A DNA stretch of 42,163 nucleotides from Ruminococcus sp. (lineage in GTDB: Bacteria; Bacillota; Clostridia; Oscillospirales; Acutalibacteraceae). Where the stretch lies: assembly GCA_017473955.1 (NCBI GenBank), contig JAFUIK010000050.1:1-42163 (forward strand). Direction: 5' to 3'. Of the stretch, positions 1 through 8,352 are shown in pieces. The notes below the pieces were generated by a model that made no database searches, was not told where the DNA came from, and saw nothing but the letters and a program-made list of their open reading frames with translations. A program made the position numbers and the translations under genes. Every line of letters begins with the position of its first letter. The stretch's first letter is position 1.

Positions 1-299
1 GCTCACTTAAAGCTATTGTTGAACAAAAAGAAGCCGACGAAGAAACACTTAAAATCAAGGAAGTAAACTCAGGCGGTTACTGGTTTGACACCGAGGACTT
101 ACTTTCTGTTTTGGATAAAATCACAGCTGACAACGCAGCTGCTGAGTATTATCTTCCTGATGCGTTAAAACTCTTATTAAGCGAGGGCAAAACAGTAGGT
201 GCATATACAGCATCTTCTCCTGACACAGTGCTTGGAGCAAATGACCCACAGCAGTTAGAAGAGTTAAACCAGATTGCGATTGCAAAAGGATACAAATAA
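1..299 (+). CDS. glmU: UDP-GlcNAc pyrophosphorylase domain protein (GlmU N-terminal type), 3' end
   Basis: This is the C-terminal end of a nucleotidyltransferase; the start lies outside the window and reading begins at base 3. The visible part has the GlmU uridylyltransferase signatures NSGGYWFD, AAEYYLPDALKLL and VLGANDPQQL, the last being the usual LGVNDR-like strand. The family makes UDP-GlcNAc from GlcNAc-1-phosphate and UTP for peptidoglycan. The protein stops about 20 residues after this motif. It therefore lacks the left-handed beta-helix acetyltransferase domain found in two-domain GlmU, and the acetyltransferase step must be encoded elsewhere. It lies 44 bp upstream of prs, the same order as in Bacillus, and the two are probably co-transcribed. 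The symbol is by analogy. Confidence 0.8.
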   Translation, partial: SLKAIVEQKEADEETLKIKEVNSGGYWFDTEDLLSVLDKITADNAAAEYYLPDALKLLLSEGKTVGAYTASSPDTVLGANDPQQLEELNQIAIAKGYK

Positions 300-343
300 T
301 TTTTTCACATACATCATATCAAACAAAAAGGGGAATAATCAAA

Positions 344-1303
344 ATGAATTCACACGGTAAGGACATCAAGATTTTTACGCTGAACTCAAACGTAGAAGTT
401 GCTCAGGGTATTGCGGGCAGACTCGGTCTTCCACTTGGCAAGAGCGACTGTGCTACATTCTCTGACGGTGAAATCGCTGTATCTCTTCACGAATCTGTTC
501 GTGGTAGCGACTGCTTCATCGTTCAGTCAACATGTGCTCCTGTTAACGACAACTTAATGGAGCTGCTCATTATGATTGACGCTATGAAGAGAGCTTCTGC
601 TTCTTCTATCACAGCAGTTATGCCATACTTTGGCTATGCTCGTCAGGATAGAAAGTCAAAGGCTAGAGACCCAATCTCAGCTAAGCTTTGTGCTGACCTT
701 ATCACAGCAGCAGGTGCTGACAGAGTCCTCACAATGGACCTCCACGCAGCTCAGATTCAGGGCTTCTTCAACATCCCTGTTGACCACCTTGTTGGTGCTC
801 CTATGCTTGCTGAGCATATGAGAAACAAAATCGCAGGTCATAACGATGAGTACGTTGTTGTATCTCCTGACCTTGGTTCAGTTACTCGTGCTAGAAACTT
901 CGCTGCTAAAATCGGTTGCCCTATCGCTATCGTTGACAAGAGAAGACAGCGTGCAAACGTTTCTGAAGTTATGAACATCATCGGTGAGGTTGAAGGCAAG
1001 AAGGTTATTCTCGTTGACGATATGATTGACACAGCAGGTACACTTTGCAACGCAGCTAACGCTATCGTTGAAAAGGGCGGTGCTACTGAGGTTTACGCTT
1101 GTGCTTCACACGCTGTACTTTCAGGTCCTGCTATTGAAAGAATCCAGAACAGTGCAATCAAAGAGTGCATCCTCCTTGACACAGTTCCGATTTCTGAGGA
1201 CAAGATGCTCGACAAGTTCACTATCCTCTCTGTTGCTCCACTTTTCGCTGAGGCTATTGAGAGAATTTACGAGGACAAGCCAGTATCTCCAATGTTCCTT
1301 TAA
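344..1303 (+). CDS. prs: Ribose-phosphate pyrophosphokinase
   Basis: PRPP synthetase transfers pyrophosphate from ATP to ribose-5-phosphate, supplying PRPP for nucleotide, His, Trp and NAD synthesis in the cytosol. The 319-residue length is normal for class I enzymes. Visible signatures are the N-terminal KIFTLNSN, the ATP-loop region YARQDRKSKARDPISAK, MDLHAAQIQGFF, the VVSPDLGSV loop, and the PRPP-binding motif VILVDDMIDTAGTL near residues 221-234. The start ATG follows AAAAGGGGAA. The gene uses many favoured codons, as expected for high expression. A strong terminator follows directly, so the glmU-prs unit probably ends here. Confidence 0.97.
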   Translation: MNSHGKDIKIFTLNSNVEVAQGIAGRLGLPLGKSDCATFSDGEIAVSLHESVRGSDCFIVQSTCAPVNDNLMELLIMIDAMKRASASSITAVMPYFGYARQDRKSKARDPISAKLCADLITAAGADRVLTMDLHAAQIQGFFNIPVDHLVGAPMLAEHMRNKIAGHNDEYVVVSPDLGSVTRARNFAAKIGCPIAIVDKRRQRANVSEVMNIIGEVEGKKVILVDDMIDTAGTLCNAANAIVEKGGATEVYACASHAVLSGPAIERIQNSAIKECILLDTVPISEDKMLDKFTILSVAPLFAEAIERIYEDKPVSPMFL

Positions 1304-1310
1304 TAGTAAG

Positions 1311-1340
1311 AAAGAGGGTGCAAAACGCACCCTCTTTTTG
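1311..1340 (+). terminator. Rho-independent terminator after prs
   Basis: A perfect 11-bp stem (AAAGAGGGTGC / GCACCCTCTTT, 1311-1321 and 1327-1337) encloses a 5-nt loop and runs into a T-rich tract. It starts 7 bp after the prs stop codon. Confidence 0.93.
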
Positions 1341-1432
1341 TCTTTGTTTTTGGTCAGAGAATCATAACAATCCTCCCGACTTTACACAAGGAGGGTTTCT
1401 CTGTGACACAAACGCAGATATAACCACTAATC

Positions 1433-1476
1433 GTAGGGGTCGGCATCCTTGACGACCCGCCGTGCGTAAGCACCAA
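1433..1476 (+). repeat. Family A repeat, left half, in the pth leader
   Basis: This matches the left half of the 72-74 bp family A repeat: GTAGGGGTCGG, a GACGACCCGCC arm, then the small hairpin GTGC-gtaa-GCAC. The right half (GGGACGGG hairpin) is missing. It ends 27 bp before the pth start codon, so any transcript entering pth from upstream would carry it in the 5' leader. The rest of the prs-pth gap (1341-1432) holds only a loose CCTCCC...GGAGGG inverted repeat near 1373-1395. No convincing promoter was seen. Confidence 0.7.
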
Positions 1477-1503
1477 CAAATTATCATTTTTTCGGAGATT
1501 AAT

Positions 1504-2109
1504 ATGTTCTCAAAATTCAAAAAATCAGCAACAACAGGCTCAATCGAGTACCTAATCGTAGGGCTCGGTAACCCCGGAAAAGAGTACGAAAACACTCGTC
1601 ACAACTGTGGTTTCATCGCACTCGACTATATGGCTGAAAAGCTAAACTGCAAGATAAATAAAATTAAGTTCAAAAGTACTGTTGGCGAGTGCGAAATAAA
1701 CTCTCACAAGTGTCTGCTTATGAAGCCGTCCACCTTTATGAATTTATCGGGTCAAGCTGTTGTTGAAGCGATGAATTTCTACAAAATTTCGCCACAAAAT
1801 GTCATCGTGATTTTTGATGATATTTCGCTTGATGTGGGAAAAATGCGTATCCGCAGAAAAGGCTCTGACGGTGGTCAAAAGGGTATGCAAAACATCATCT
1901 ATCTGTCGGGCTCGCAGGATTTTCCGCGAATTAAGGTTGGTATCGGCAAGAAGCCACACCCTGAGTACGACCTGAAAAAGTGGGTGCTCTCACGCTTTAG
2001 CGACGCTGACAAAAAGCTTATGATGCCGCTACTGGATAACATTTTAGATGCTGTATCGCTTATGGTTGACGGCAACATTGACAAAGCTATGAACCTTTAC
2101 AATTCGTGA
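1504..2109 (+). CDS. pth: Peptidyl-tRNA hydrolase
   Basis: Pth cleaves peptidyl-tRNAs released by stalled ribosomes and recycles the tRNA. The 201-residue protein shows VGLGNPGKEYENTRHNCGF (Asn23, and His33 as the catalytic His equivalent), KPSTFMNLSG (Asn80) and FDDISLDVG (Asp105). Oddity: in the normally invariant GGHNG loop the sequence reads GGQKG, so Lys126 replaces the Asn matching Asn114 of the E. coli enzyme. The start is the ATG at 1504, preceded by CGGAG at a 6-bp gap. An in-frame upstream GTG at 1462 lies inside a dispersed repeat and is not credible. The gene is followed after 49 bp by mfd, as in Bacillus. Confidence 0.93.
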   Translation: MFSKFKKSATTGSIEYLIVGLGNPGKEYENTRHNCGFIALDYMAEKLNCKINKIKFKSTVGECEINSHKCLLMKPSTFMNLSGQAVVEAMNFYKISPQNVIVIFDDISLDVGKMRIRRKGSDGGQKGMQNIIYLSGSQDFPRIKVGIGKKPHPEYDLKKWVLSRFSDADKKLMMPLLDNILDAVSLMVDGNIDKAMNLYNS

Positions 2110-2158
2110 TGTGATTTTTCACTTTTATCACGCATAATATATACTGAGGTAAACTACA

Positions 2159-5100
2159 ATGAAATTCTTAGAAAATGTTTTGCAAAAGACCAAGGTCTTC
2201 AAAACGCTGAGTAGTGCTCTCAGTGCCGACTCTCCCTGTGCTTTGACAGGTGTTTCGGGTGTTCACAAAGCTAATATGATTTCTTCGCTCTGCCATTTTA
2301 AAAATGTCAGAGCCTTTTGTGTTGTTGAAAACGAGCAAACAGCCCAAACCTTATGTAACGACCTTTGTGTTATGGGGATGAAAGCTCTCTACTACCCGAC
2401 ACGAGATTTCACCTTTATGAACGTCACAGGCGAGTCGCACGAATACGAACACCAGCGTATAAATGTACTGACAAAATTACTAAACAACGAATGTGATGCT
2501 GTTATCGCGTGTATGGACGCAGCATCACAGTACACTATGCCAAAGGATGCCTTAAAAAAAGCTATAGTCAAGCTTAAGTCAGGCGACTGTGTAAAAATTG
2601 ATGAGCTTATAAAGTCGCTGTTACTGCTTGGCTATGAACGAACAGAGCAGGTCGAGGGCGTGGGGCAGTTTGCAGTTCGTGGCGGTATCGTTGATTTGTT
2701 TATGACAGACTCGTCTTCTCCGGTTCGAATTGAATTTTGGGGTGACGAGATTGATACAATCAACTATTTTGACACCATTTCTCAGCGTAGAACTGACTAC
2801 TGCGAGGAGATTTTTCTCACTCCGTCCACCGAGGTTTTGGTAGAAGACAAACAGGCTTTAATTGATAAAATCCGCAAAAAAGCGTCTTATCTAAAAGGTG
2901 AAAAATCAGCTAAAGCTAAAGAGCTTTTGTATAAAGAAGCGGATATGCTAAGCGACAACATCACCCTGTCAAACATCGACAAATTCATACCGCTTATTTA
3001 CGAAAAACCCGCTACACTGCTTGATTACATCGACGAAAGCTCAATCGTTTTCATAAGCGAAACCAAGGCGACAAAAGAGCGTATGAAGTCGTTTGACACC
3101 TACCGAAAAACTGAGATTAGCTCACTTTTCGAAGAGGGCGTGCTGTGTCGCGGGTTTGAGTGCTACTCGCTTAACTACAGTGAATTTATGAACAAAGCAC
3201 TAGCTCACCCGCTACTGTATCTCGACAACTTTTCACACGGCTCATACGATACCGAAATCAAAGAGCTTGTGCAGTTAAACGCTAAGCAAAACGCTCTGTT
3301 CAACGGTACAGCCACTTCGCTTATGGAAGACTTAGACGAAATTGGCTACAAAAACTATTACGTCGCAGTTATGGCAGGCACTAAAAAAGCGTGTGAAAGT
3401 CTGGCTGATACTTTATGTGACAAGGGCTACCCTGCATCATACAGCGAGAACTTAGAAAATTGCGAAAAAGGAAAAATACACATCGTAGAGGGAACGCTTA
3501 GTTCAGGTATAGAATACGTTAACGAGCACTTCATTTTATACTCGCGTGCCCTAACCTATTCAAAGCCTGTTAAACGCCGTAAAACCCCGAAAAACGCTCA
3601 GCAAATTTACAGTCTTTCAGACCTGACTGTTGGCGACTATGTTGTCCATTCGACCCACGGCATCGGTCTTTTCAAGGGTATTCACAAAATCGATGTCCAC
3701 GGCATAATAAAAGACTACATCAAAATTGAATACGCAAGAGGCGATATGCTCTACGTTCCTGTCACCCAGCTTGACTTAGTCGCAAAATACATCGGTCCTC
3801 GAGAAGAAAGCAAGGTTAAGCTTAACAAGCTTGGCTCACAGGACTGGAACAAAGCTAAATCGAGGGTCAAATCAGCCGTCAAGGATATGGCAAAAGAGCT
3901 TATTGTGCTGTACAGTGAGCGTATGCAGGCTGAGGGTTACGCTTTTTCGAGTGACGGAGAGTGGCAACGCGACTTTGAAATGGCATTTGAGTTTGACGAA
4001 ACCGCTGACCAGCTACGTTGTTGCAAAGAAATAAAGCATGATATGGAGCGTAAAGCCCCAATGGACAGATTGCTATGTGGTGACGTTGGCTTTGGTAAAA
4101 CCGAGGTAGCACTCAGGGCTGCTTTTAAATGTGTTACTGACTCAAAGCAGTGTGCCCTGCTTTGCCCTACAACAATTTTAGCGTGGCAACACTACCAGTC
4201 GGTATTAAACCGCTTTGACACTTACCCTGTACGAGTTGAACTTCTATCACGTTTTCGAACAAAAAAGGAGCAAGAAGCTATCCTCAAAAAGCTCAAGCGT
4301 GGCGAGATTGATATGGTAATCGGCACACACAGGCTTGTTCAAAAGGACGTTGAATTCCACGATTTAGGACTTGTAATAATAGACGAGGAACAGCGTTTCG
4401 GAGTTGCTCACAAAGAGCGTTTTAAGGAAGTATGCAAAAACGTAGATGTGCTTACGCTCTCTGCTACTCCTATCCCTCGCACACTGAATATGGCGATGAG
4501 CGGCATCCGCGATATGTCGGTAATCGAAGAAGCTCCGCTTGACAGAAAGCCTGTCCAAACCTACGTTTTAGAGCACGACGACGCAGTCATAAACGAAGCA
4601 ATCAGACGCGAGCTCAGGCGAGGCGGTCAGGTGTTCTATCTACACAACAACACAGAAACCATTGTTTCCAAAGCTAACAAAATTGCTGACGCTATCCCCG
4701 AGGCAAGCGTTGCTGTCGGTCACGGTAAAATGAGCGAAAGTGAGCTTTCAAAAGTGTGGCGTAAAATGCTCGAGCAGGAAGTAAATGTACTTGTGTGCAC
4801 AACTATTATAGAAACAGGTGTTGACCTGCCTAACGCTAACACGCTGATTATCGAAAACGCTGACCGTTTCGGACTTTCTCAGCTACACCAAATTAGAGGT
4901 CGAGTAGGCCGTTCACCGCGTAGAGCCTATGCTTACTTCACCTTTAACGGAGGTAAGGTGCTGTCCGAAATTTCAACAAAGCGACTAAATGCTATAAGAG
5001 AATTTACTGAATTTGGCTCCGGCTTTAAAATCGCTATGCGTGATTTAGAGCTTCGAGGTGCAGGAAACCTACTCGGAGCTAAACAGCACGGTCATATGGA

Positions 5101-5602
5101 GGACGTCGGCTACGATATGTATCTAAAGCTCTTAAACGATGCCGTGCTTGAAGAAAAGGGCGAAAAACCTGTAGACAATAATGAAAAAGACTGTCTTATC
5201 GACATTTCTATGCAGGCTCACATTCCTGAAGAATACATCGAAAGCCTGAACTTAAGGCTAGATGCGTACCGCAGAATTGCTGATATCAGAACCAAGGAAG
5301 ACTCGCTCGATGTTATTGACGAGCTACTCGACCGCTACGGTGATTTGCCAAAGTCTGTTCTGGGACTTATTGATATCGCACTCATTCGTAATAAGGCAAT
5401 TTCTATGGGTATTTACGAAATCAAGCAGAATGAGAACAACCTTTTACTTTACATTGACTCGATAAAACGCGAAGAAGTCACAATTCTTATCTCAAAGCTC
5501 AAGGGTCAGGCAATGCTGTCAGCTACCCAAAAGCCATATATTGCTGTTCGTTATAAAGAAAAAATCGACCCTGTTAGTGCTTTAAAAGAAATATTCAGCT
5601 AA
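2159..5602 (+). CDS. mfd: Transcription-repair coupling factor
   Basis: Mfd pushes RNA polymerase stalled at DNA damage off the template and recruits UvrA for nucleotide excision repair. The 1147-residue length is typical. Domains in order: a UvrB-like N-terminal region with YYPTRDF and GQFAVRGGIVDLF; the RNA-polymerase-interacting CarD-like domain (VGDYVVHSTHGIGLFKG, near residue 490); an SF2 motor with Walker A GDVGFGKTE (near 640), the DEEQ box IIDEEQRFGV (near 741), LSATPIPRTL, and motif VI QIRGRVGRSPRRAYAYF; then the C-terminal TRCF domain. The start ATG follows TGAGGTAA. It is translated in series with pth. Confidence 0.97.
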   Translation: MKFLENVLQKTKVFKTLSSALSADSPCALTGVSGVHKANMISSLCHFKNVRAFCVVENEQTAQTLCNDLCVMGMKALYYPTRDFTFMNVTGESHEYEHQRINVLTKLLNNECDAVIACMDAASQYTMPKDALKKAIVKLKSGDCVKIDELIKSLLLLGYERTEQVEGVGQFAVRGGIVDLFMTDSSSPVRIEFWGDEIDTINYFDTISQRRTDYCEEIFLTPSTEVLVEDKQALIDKIRKKASYLKGEKSAKAKELLYKEADMLSDNITLSNIDKFIPLIYEKPATLLDYIDESSIVFISETKATKERMKSFDTYRKTEISSLFEEGVLCRGFECYSLNYSEFMNKALAHPLLYLDNFSHGSYDTEIKELVQLNAKQNALFNGTATSLMEDLDEIGYKNYYVAVMAGTKKACESLADTLCDKGYPASYSENLENCEKGKIHIVEGTLSSGIEYVNEHFILYSRALTYSKPVKRRKTPKNAQQIYSLSDLTVGDYVVHSTHGIGLFKGIHKIDVHGIIKDYIKIEYARGDMLYVPVTQLDLVAKYIGPREESKVKLNKLGSQDWNKAKSRVKSAVKDMAKELIVLYSERMQAEGYAFSSDGEWQRDFEMAFEFDETADQLRCCKEIKHDMERKAPMDRLLCGDVGFGKTEVALRAAFKCVTDSKQCALLCPTTILAWQHYQSVLNRFDTYPVRVELLSRFRTKKEQEAILKKLKRGEIDMVIGTHRLVQKDVEFHDLGLVIIDEEQRFGVAHKERFKEVCKNVDVLTLSATPIPRTLNMAMSGIRDMSVIEEAPLDRKPVQTYVLEHDDAVINEAIRRELRRGGQVFYLHNNTETIVSKANKIADAIPEASVAVGHGKMSESELSKVWRKMLEQEVNVLVCTTIIETGVDLPNANTLIIENADRFGLSQLHQIRGRVGRSPRRAYAYFTFNGGKVLSEISTKRLNAIREFTEFGSGFKIAMRDLELRGAGNLLGAKQHGHMEDVGYDMYLKLLNDAVLEEKGEKPVDNNEKDCLIDISMQAHIPEEYIESLNLRLDAYRRIADIRTKEDSLDVIDELLDRYGDLPKSVLGLIDIALIRNKAISMGIYEIKQNENNLLLYIDSIKREEVTILISKLKGQAMLSATQKPYIAVRYKEKIDPVSALKEIFS

Positions 5603-5670
5603 TTTCAACCCTGTTTTCATCTCCAAATTGTGAGCAAATTGTGAAGAATTGCTTTTTTTCGCTCATTTTG

Positions 5671-5699
5671 TAGACAAATTATACTTTTTTATGTATAAT
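5671..5699 (+). promoter_or_regulatory. SigA-type promoter for the PrsA-like lipoprotein gene
   Basis: The -35 box TAGACA (5671-5676) and -10 box TATAAT (5694-5699) are separated by 17 bp and lie 41 bp upstream of the start codon. The region between mfd and this promoter is AT-rich and holds nothing else recognisable. Confidence 0.75.
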
Positions 5700-5739
5700 G
5701 ATTTGGTACGTTTAATAAATAAAAAGGACGGTAAAAACT

Positions 5740-6903
5740 ATGAAGAATTTTACTAAACTTCTTGCGGTAATCCTTTGTATGGTTATCGCACTTTCAACAT
5801 CCGCTTGTTCACTTAAGCCACAGTATTCTTACAAGACTGATGACACTGAGCTTGCTATCGGCGTTTACATCTACGCTTTATATTCAGCATACTCACAGGC
5901 TGAGTCTTTAGCTCAGAACACTGAGGGTTATGATTCTGAAGCAGGCACATATGATGGCAGTGAATCTTTCCTCAAGGTTCAGATTACTGACGAGGAAGGC
6001 GTTACAGCTACTGCTGACGAGTGGATTACAACACAGGCTGACAAAACTGTCAGAAACTTACTTGCTATTGAGCACGAGTACAACCGCTTAGGTGCTACTA
6101 TGGACGAGGCAACCGTCGAGGGCTACAAAGCATCTGCTAAAGAGTACTGGGACTACGGCCCATACTACTCAATGTACGGTGAGCAGTACATCAATCCTTA
6201 CAAGGACATCTTTGAGCCACTCGGCGTTTCATACGAATCATTTGAGTATTTCTATGTTACATCAGCTAAGCAGGAAGTTGTTTTCGACCTTCTCTATGCT
6301 GATGGTGGCGAAAAGGGTGTAAACGATGAAGAGCTCACAAAGTACTTCACAGAGAATTACACAAGCTACTCTTACTTCAACACAAATATGTATGAAGCAA
6401 AGGAAGCTACTGCTGACACAGCCGAGAGTGGCGGTACACTTTCAACAAACGTTGCACTTTCTGACAGTGAAGTTAAGAAGATTGAATCAAACTTCAAGGG
6501 CTACGTTGACTCATTAAACGGTGGCAAGAAATTTGATGACGTTGTAGATAAGTTTATGAAGGACTACGAGCTTGAAAATGACCCAAGCACATCAAACGTT
6601 GAGATTATGGATAATTCCGTAATCGGCGAGGAGCTTGTTTCTGCTATCAACGAGCTTGATGAAGGTAAGGCTTCAAACAAGGCTGTCGGCGAAGAGAACT
6701 CACAGGTAATGTACCTTTTCTACAAGGGCAAGATTGCTGACAAGGTTGACGAGTACATCAAAGACGCTACAAACCGCAAGTCAGTTCTCCAGAACTACAA
6801 GGGTGAAGAGTTCACAGCATACATTGATGAGTTAGCTAAGAGCCTTGACATCGAAGTAAGCAAAGCAGTTTCCAAGTACACACCTGCTATGTTTGAAGAA
6901 TAA
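5740..6903 (+). CDS. PrsA-like lipoprotein (putative extracytoplasmic foldase)
   Basis: This is a 387-residue secreted lipoprotein with a Lys-containing N-terminus, a hydrophobic segment, and a lipobox-like STSAC with Cys23 as lipidation site. The mature part is hydrophilic and rich in Glu, Asp and Tyr. A helical SurA-N-like layout is plausible (TADEWITTQADKTVRNLLAIEHEYNRLG; a VNDEELTKYFTENY segment). The central region (VEIMDNSVIGEELVSAINEL, then VMYLFYKGK) resembles the spacing of a parvulin domain but lacks clear catalytic motifs. Bacillota often place a PrsA foldase right after mfd, which supports the assignment. It has its own promoter and an SD of AAAGGACGG. It could instead be a non-enzymatic chaperone lipoprotein. 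Confidence 0.6.
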   Translation: MKNFTKLLAVILCMVIALSTSACSLKPQYSYKTDDTELAIGVYIYALYSAYSQAESLAQNTEGYDSEAGTYDGSESFLKVQITDEEGVTATADEWITTQADKTVRNLLAIEHEYNRLGATMDEATVEGYKASAKEYWDYGPYYSMYGEQYINPYKDIFEPLGVSYESFEYFYVTSAKQEVVFDLLYADGGEKGVNDEELTKYFTENYTSYSYFNTNMYEAKEATADTAESGGTLSTNVALSDSEVKKIESNFKGYVDSLNGGKKFDDVVDKFMKDYELENDPSTSNVEIMDNSVIGEELVSAINELDEGKASNKAVGEENSQVMYLFYKGKIADKVDEYIKDATNRKSVLQNYKGEEFTAYIDELAKSLDIEVSKAVSKYTPAMFEE

Positions 6904-6959
6904 TCTTACTTAGCTGATAAATTTTACTAAATTGCATATTATATTGAGGGAGTGATATT

Positions 6960-7781
6960 ATGAAAAATAGAATTAGAATACTCTCAGTAATAATCGCACT
7001 TTTTACTTTATTCTTAGCTTGTTCATTGACAGCTTACGCTACAGACGTAGTTGACCCACCGGTTGATAACCCGCCGGTTGACAACCCACCTGTGGTTGAA
7101 CCTGACCCGCCTGTTGTCAACCCCGACCCACCTGTAGTTGACCCTGACCCGCCTGTTGTCGACCCTGACCCACCTGTTGTTGACCCTAGTACTAGTGTTA
7201 CCCCTGATCCGGATACAGGTAATGACACACCATCAGGCGGTTACGTTGACAATGGTGATGATTTCTACTACTATGATGAAGACGAAATGGCAGCTTCTAT
7301 CGAGCAGTCGGCAGGAAGCGTCAGTAACGCTACTAAGCAGTACGACACATCAGACATCAACGAGGCAGCTTTGAAAGAAACAAAGTGGGATGATATCGCA
7401 CTTGATGTTTCAAAGGGCTCAAGCGATGCGATGGACTTCTCAGCTATTAAAAAGAACACACGCAACAACGACGACGGCCAGTGGATTTTATACTTAGGCT
7501 ACGCTCTTATTGCACTTTCAGTTGTTGGCATAATGTACTTCATTATCGCTACAACTACATACAAGAAAAAGATGCAAAAAGCCGTAAGCTCTCAGCAATA
7601 CAACTCATATCATTCAAGAGATGATTACGGTGACGATGACTATGCCCCACGTTCTAATCACAGCTCACGTCCACAGCGTAAGCGTTACGCATCAGACGGT
7701 ATGGGCTACGCTGAAAGAAAGCGTTTGAAGGCTGACACTGCTGAAATCGATCTGCCTAACAAGTACAGAGCAAGACATTGA
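6960..7781 (+). CDS. Membrane-anchored protein with Pro-rich (DPPVV) repeat spacer
   Basis: The family is not recognised. The 273-residue protein begins with a signal peptide (hydrophobic residues about 8-25, ending AYA-TD). A stretch of tandem D/N-PPVV units follows at about residues 31-78, likely an extended wall-spanning stalk. Next comes an acidic Tyr/Asp-rich segment, then one transmembrane helix at about 175-198 (YALIALSVVGIMYFIIATT) and a positively charged tail with KKK, RKR and KRLK. This layout suggests the N-terminal part lies outside and the tail in the cytoplasm. SD GAGGGAG precedes the ATG. It is 56 bp downstream of the PrsA-like gene, probably in the same transcript, and ends at a terminator. 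Confidence 0.75.
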   Translation: MKNRIRILSVIIALFTLFLACSLTAYATDVVDPPVDNPPVDNPPVVEPDPPVVNPDPPVVDPDPPVVDPDPPVVDPSTSVTPDPDTGNDTPSGGYVDNGDDFYYYDEDEMAASIEQSAGSVSNATKQYDTSDINEAALKETKWDDIALDVSKGSSDAMDFSAIKKNTRNNDDGQWILYLGYALIALSVVGIMYFIIATTTYKKKMQKAVSSQQYNSYHSRDDYGDDDYAPRSNHSSRPQRKRYASDGMGYAERKRLKADTAEIDLPNKYRARH

Positions 7782-7816
7782 TTTTTTAATCGGCTGAAAA
7801 CTTAACAAACTAACCT

Positions 7817-7850
7817 AAAGGACACTCTTTTTACGGAGTGTCCTTTTTTT
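7817..7850 (+). terminator. Rho-independent terminator
   Basis: The stem AAAGGACACTC / GAGTGTCCTTT (7817-7827 and 7836-7846) has an 8-nt loop and is followed by a run of T. It separates the housekeeping block from the convergent phage-derived operon. Confidence 0.93.
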
Positions 7851-7873
7851 ATGTGTATCACACCTATTGTTTA

Positions 7874-8341
7874 TTACTTAAACAACACAACAACATACTG
7901 ACCCTGTTCTTCGTTGAAATTATTAATTACGCCGTCTGTAGGCTCGCTGTCCTGTGTTACAACAATCGAATTGCTTGTCAACGTAACACTTGATGACGAA
8001 CCAAAAACTCTGCCGACAATCGAAAAATGCGATATAACATTACCGTTTGTGTCAAGCTCAACAGGCGGGTAAAATTTCTGAAAAATAATCGCAAATGTGT
8101 AACTGCCGTCAAGCGTAAATGTCTTTGTTTTAGCTCCGTCACCTGCGTAGGAAAACACAGTATACGGATTTAAAAATTGAATTTTCTCCTCGGCTGTAAC
8201 ATGGATATTAGAGTTTATGAGATGCTCACCGAGCTTTTCGTCAATAATGGCGTTATCGTTAACAAAGTCCATTCGCTTTGGTCGGTCAGCACCCTCCCAT
8301 GCACACAGCCCGAGATGGTTTGTATATGAGGTTGAAGCCAT
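7874..8341 (-). CDS. Phage tail fibre / receptor-binding-like protein (last gene of phage operon)
   Basis: This 155-residue protein begins with a segment typical of Clostridia phage fibre N-termini: LGLCAWEGADRPKRMDF followed by VNDNAIIDEKLGEHL (consensus LGL-x-W-x-x-D-x-x-x-x-x-DFN-x-DN-x-x-ID). The remainder is beta-rich and Ser/Thr-rich, as in a short receptor-binding head. The length is short for a fibre. SD TAGGAGG precedes the ATG. It is the distal gene of the operon, where host-range proteins normally sit. The C-terminal half was not recognised. Confidence 0.65.
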   Translation of the reverse strand: MASTSYTNHLGLCAWEGADRPKRMDFVNDNAIIDEKLGEHLINSNIHVTAEEKIQFLNPYTVFSYAGDGAKTKTFTLDGSYTFAIIFQKFYPPVELDTNGNVISHFSIVGRVFGSSSSVTLTSNSIVVTQDSEPTDGVINNFNEEQGQYVVVLFK

Positions 8342-8352
8342 ATTTTATCCTC

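Noticed and set aside
1462..1503. N-terminal extension of pth from a GTG
   Set aside because: The extension is coded by a dispersed repeat (GTGCGTAAGCACC) and has no SD; the ATG at 1504 has one.
7034..7228. Gly/Ser-rich ORF opposite the proline repeats
   Set aside because: It is only the complement of the DPPVV-coding repeat and has no SD.
7782..7873. Possible phage attachment site matching a site near 19100-19260
   Set aside because: I found no shared direct repeat at the two edges of the phage-derived operon, and no tRNA gene or integrase.
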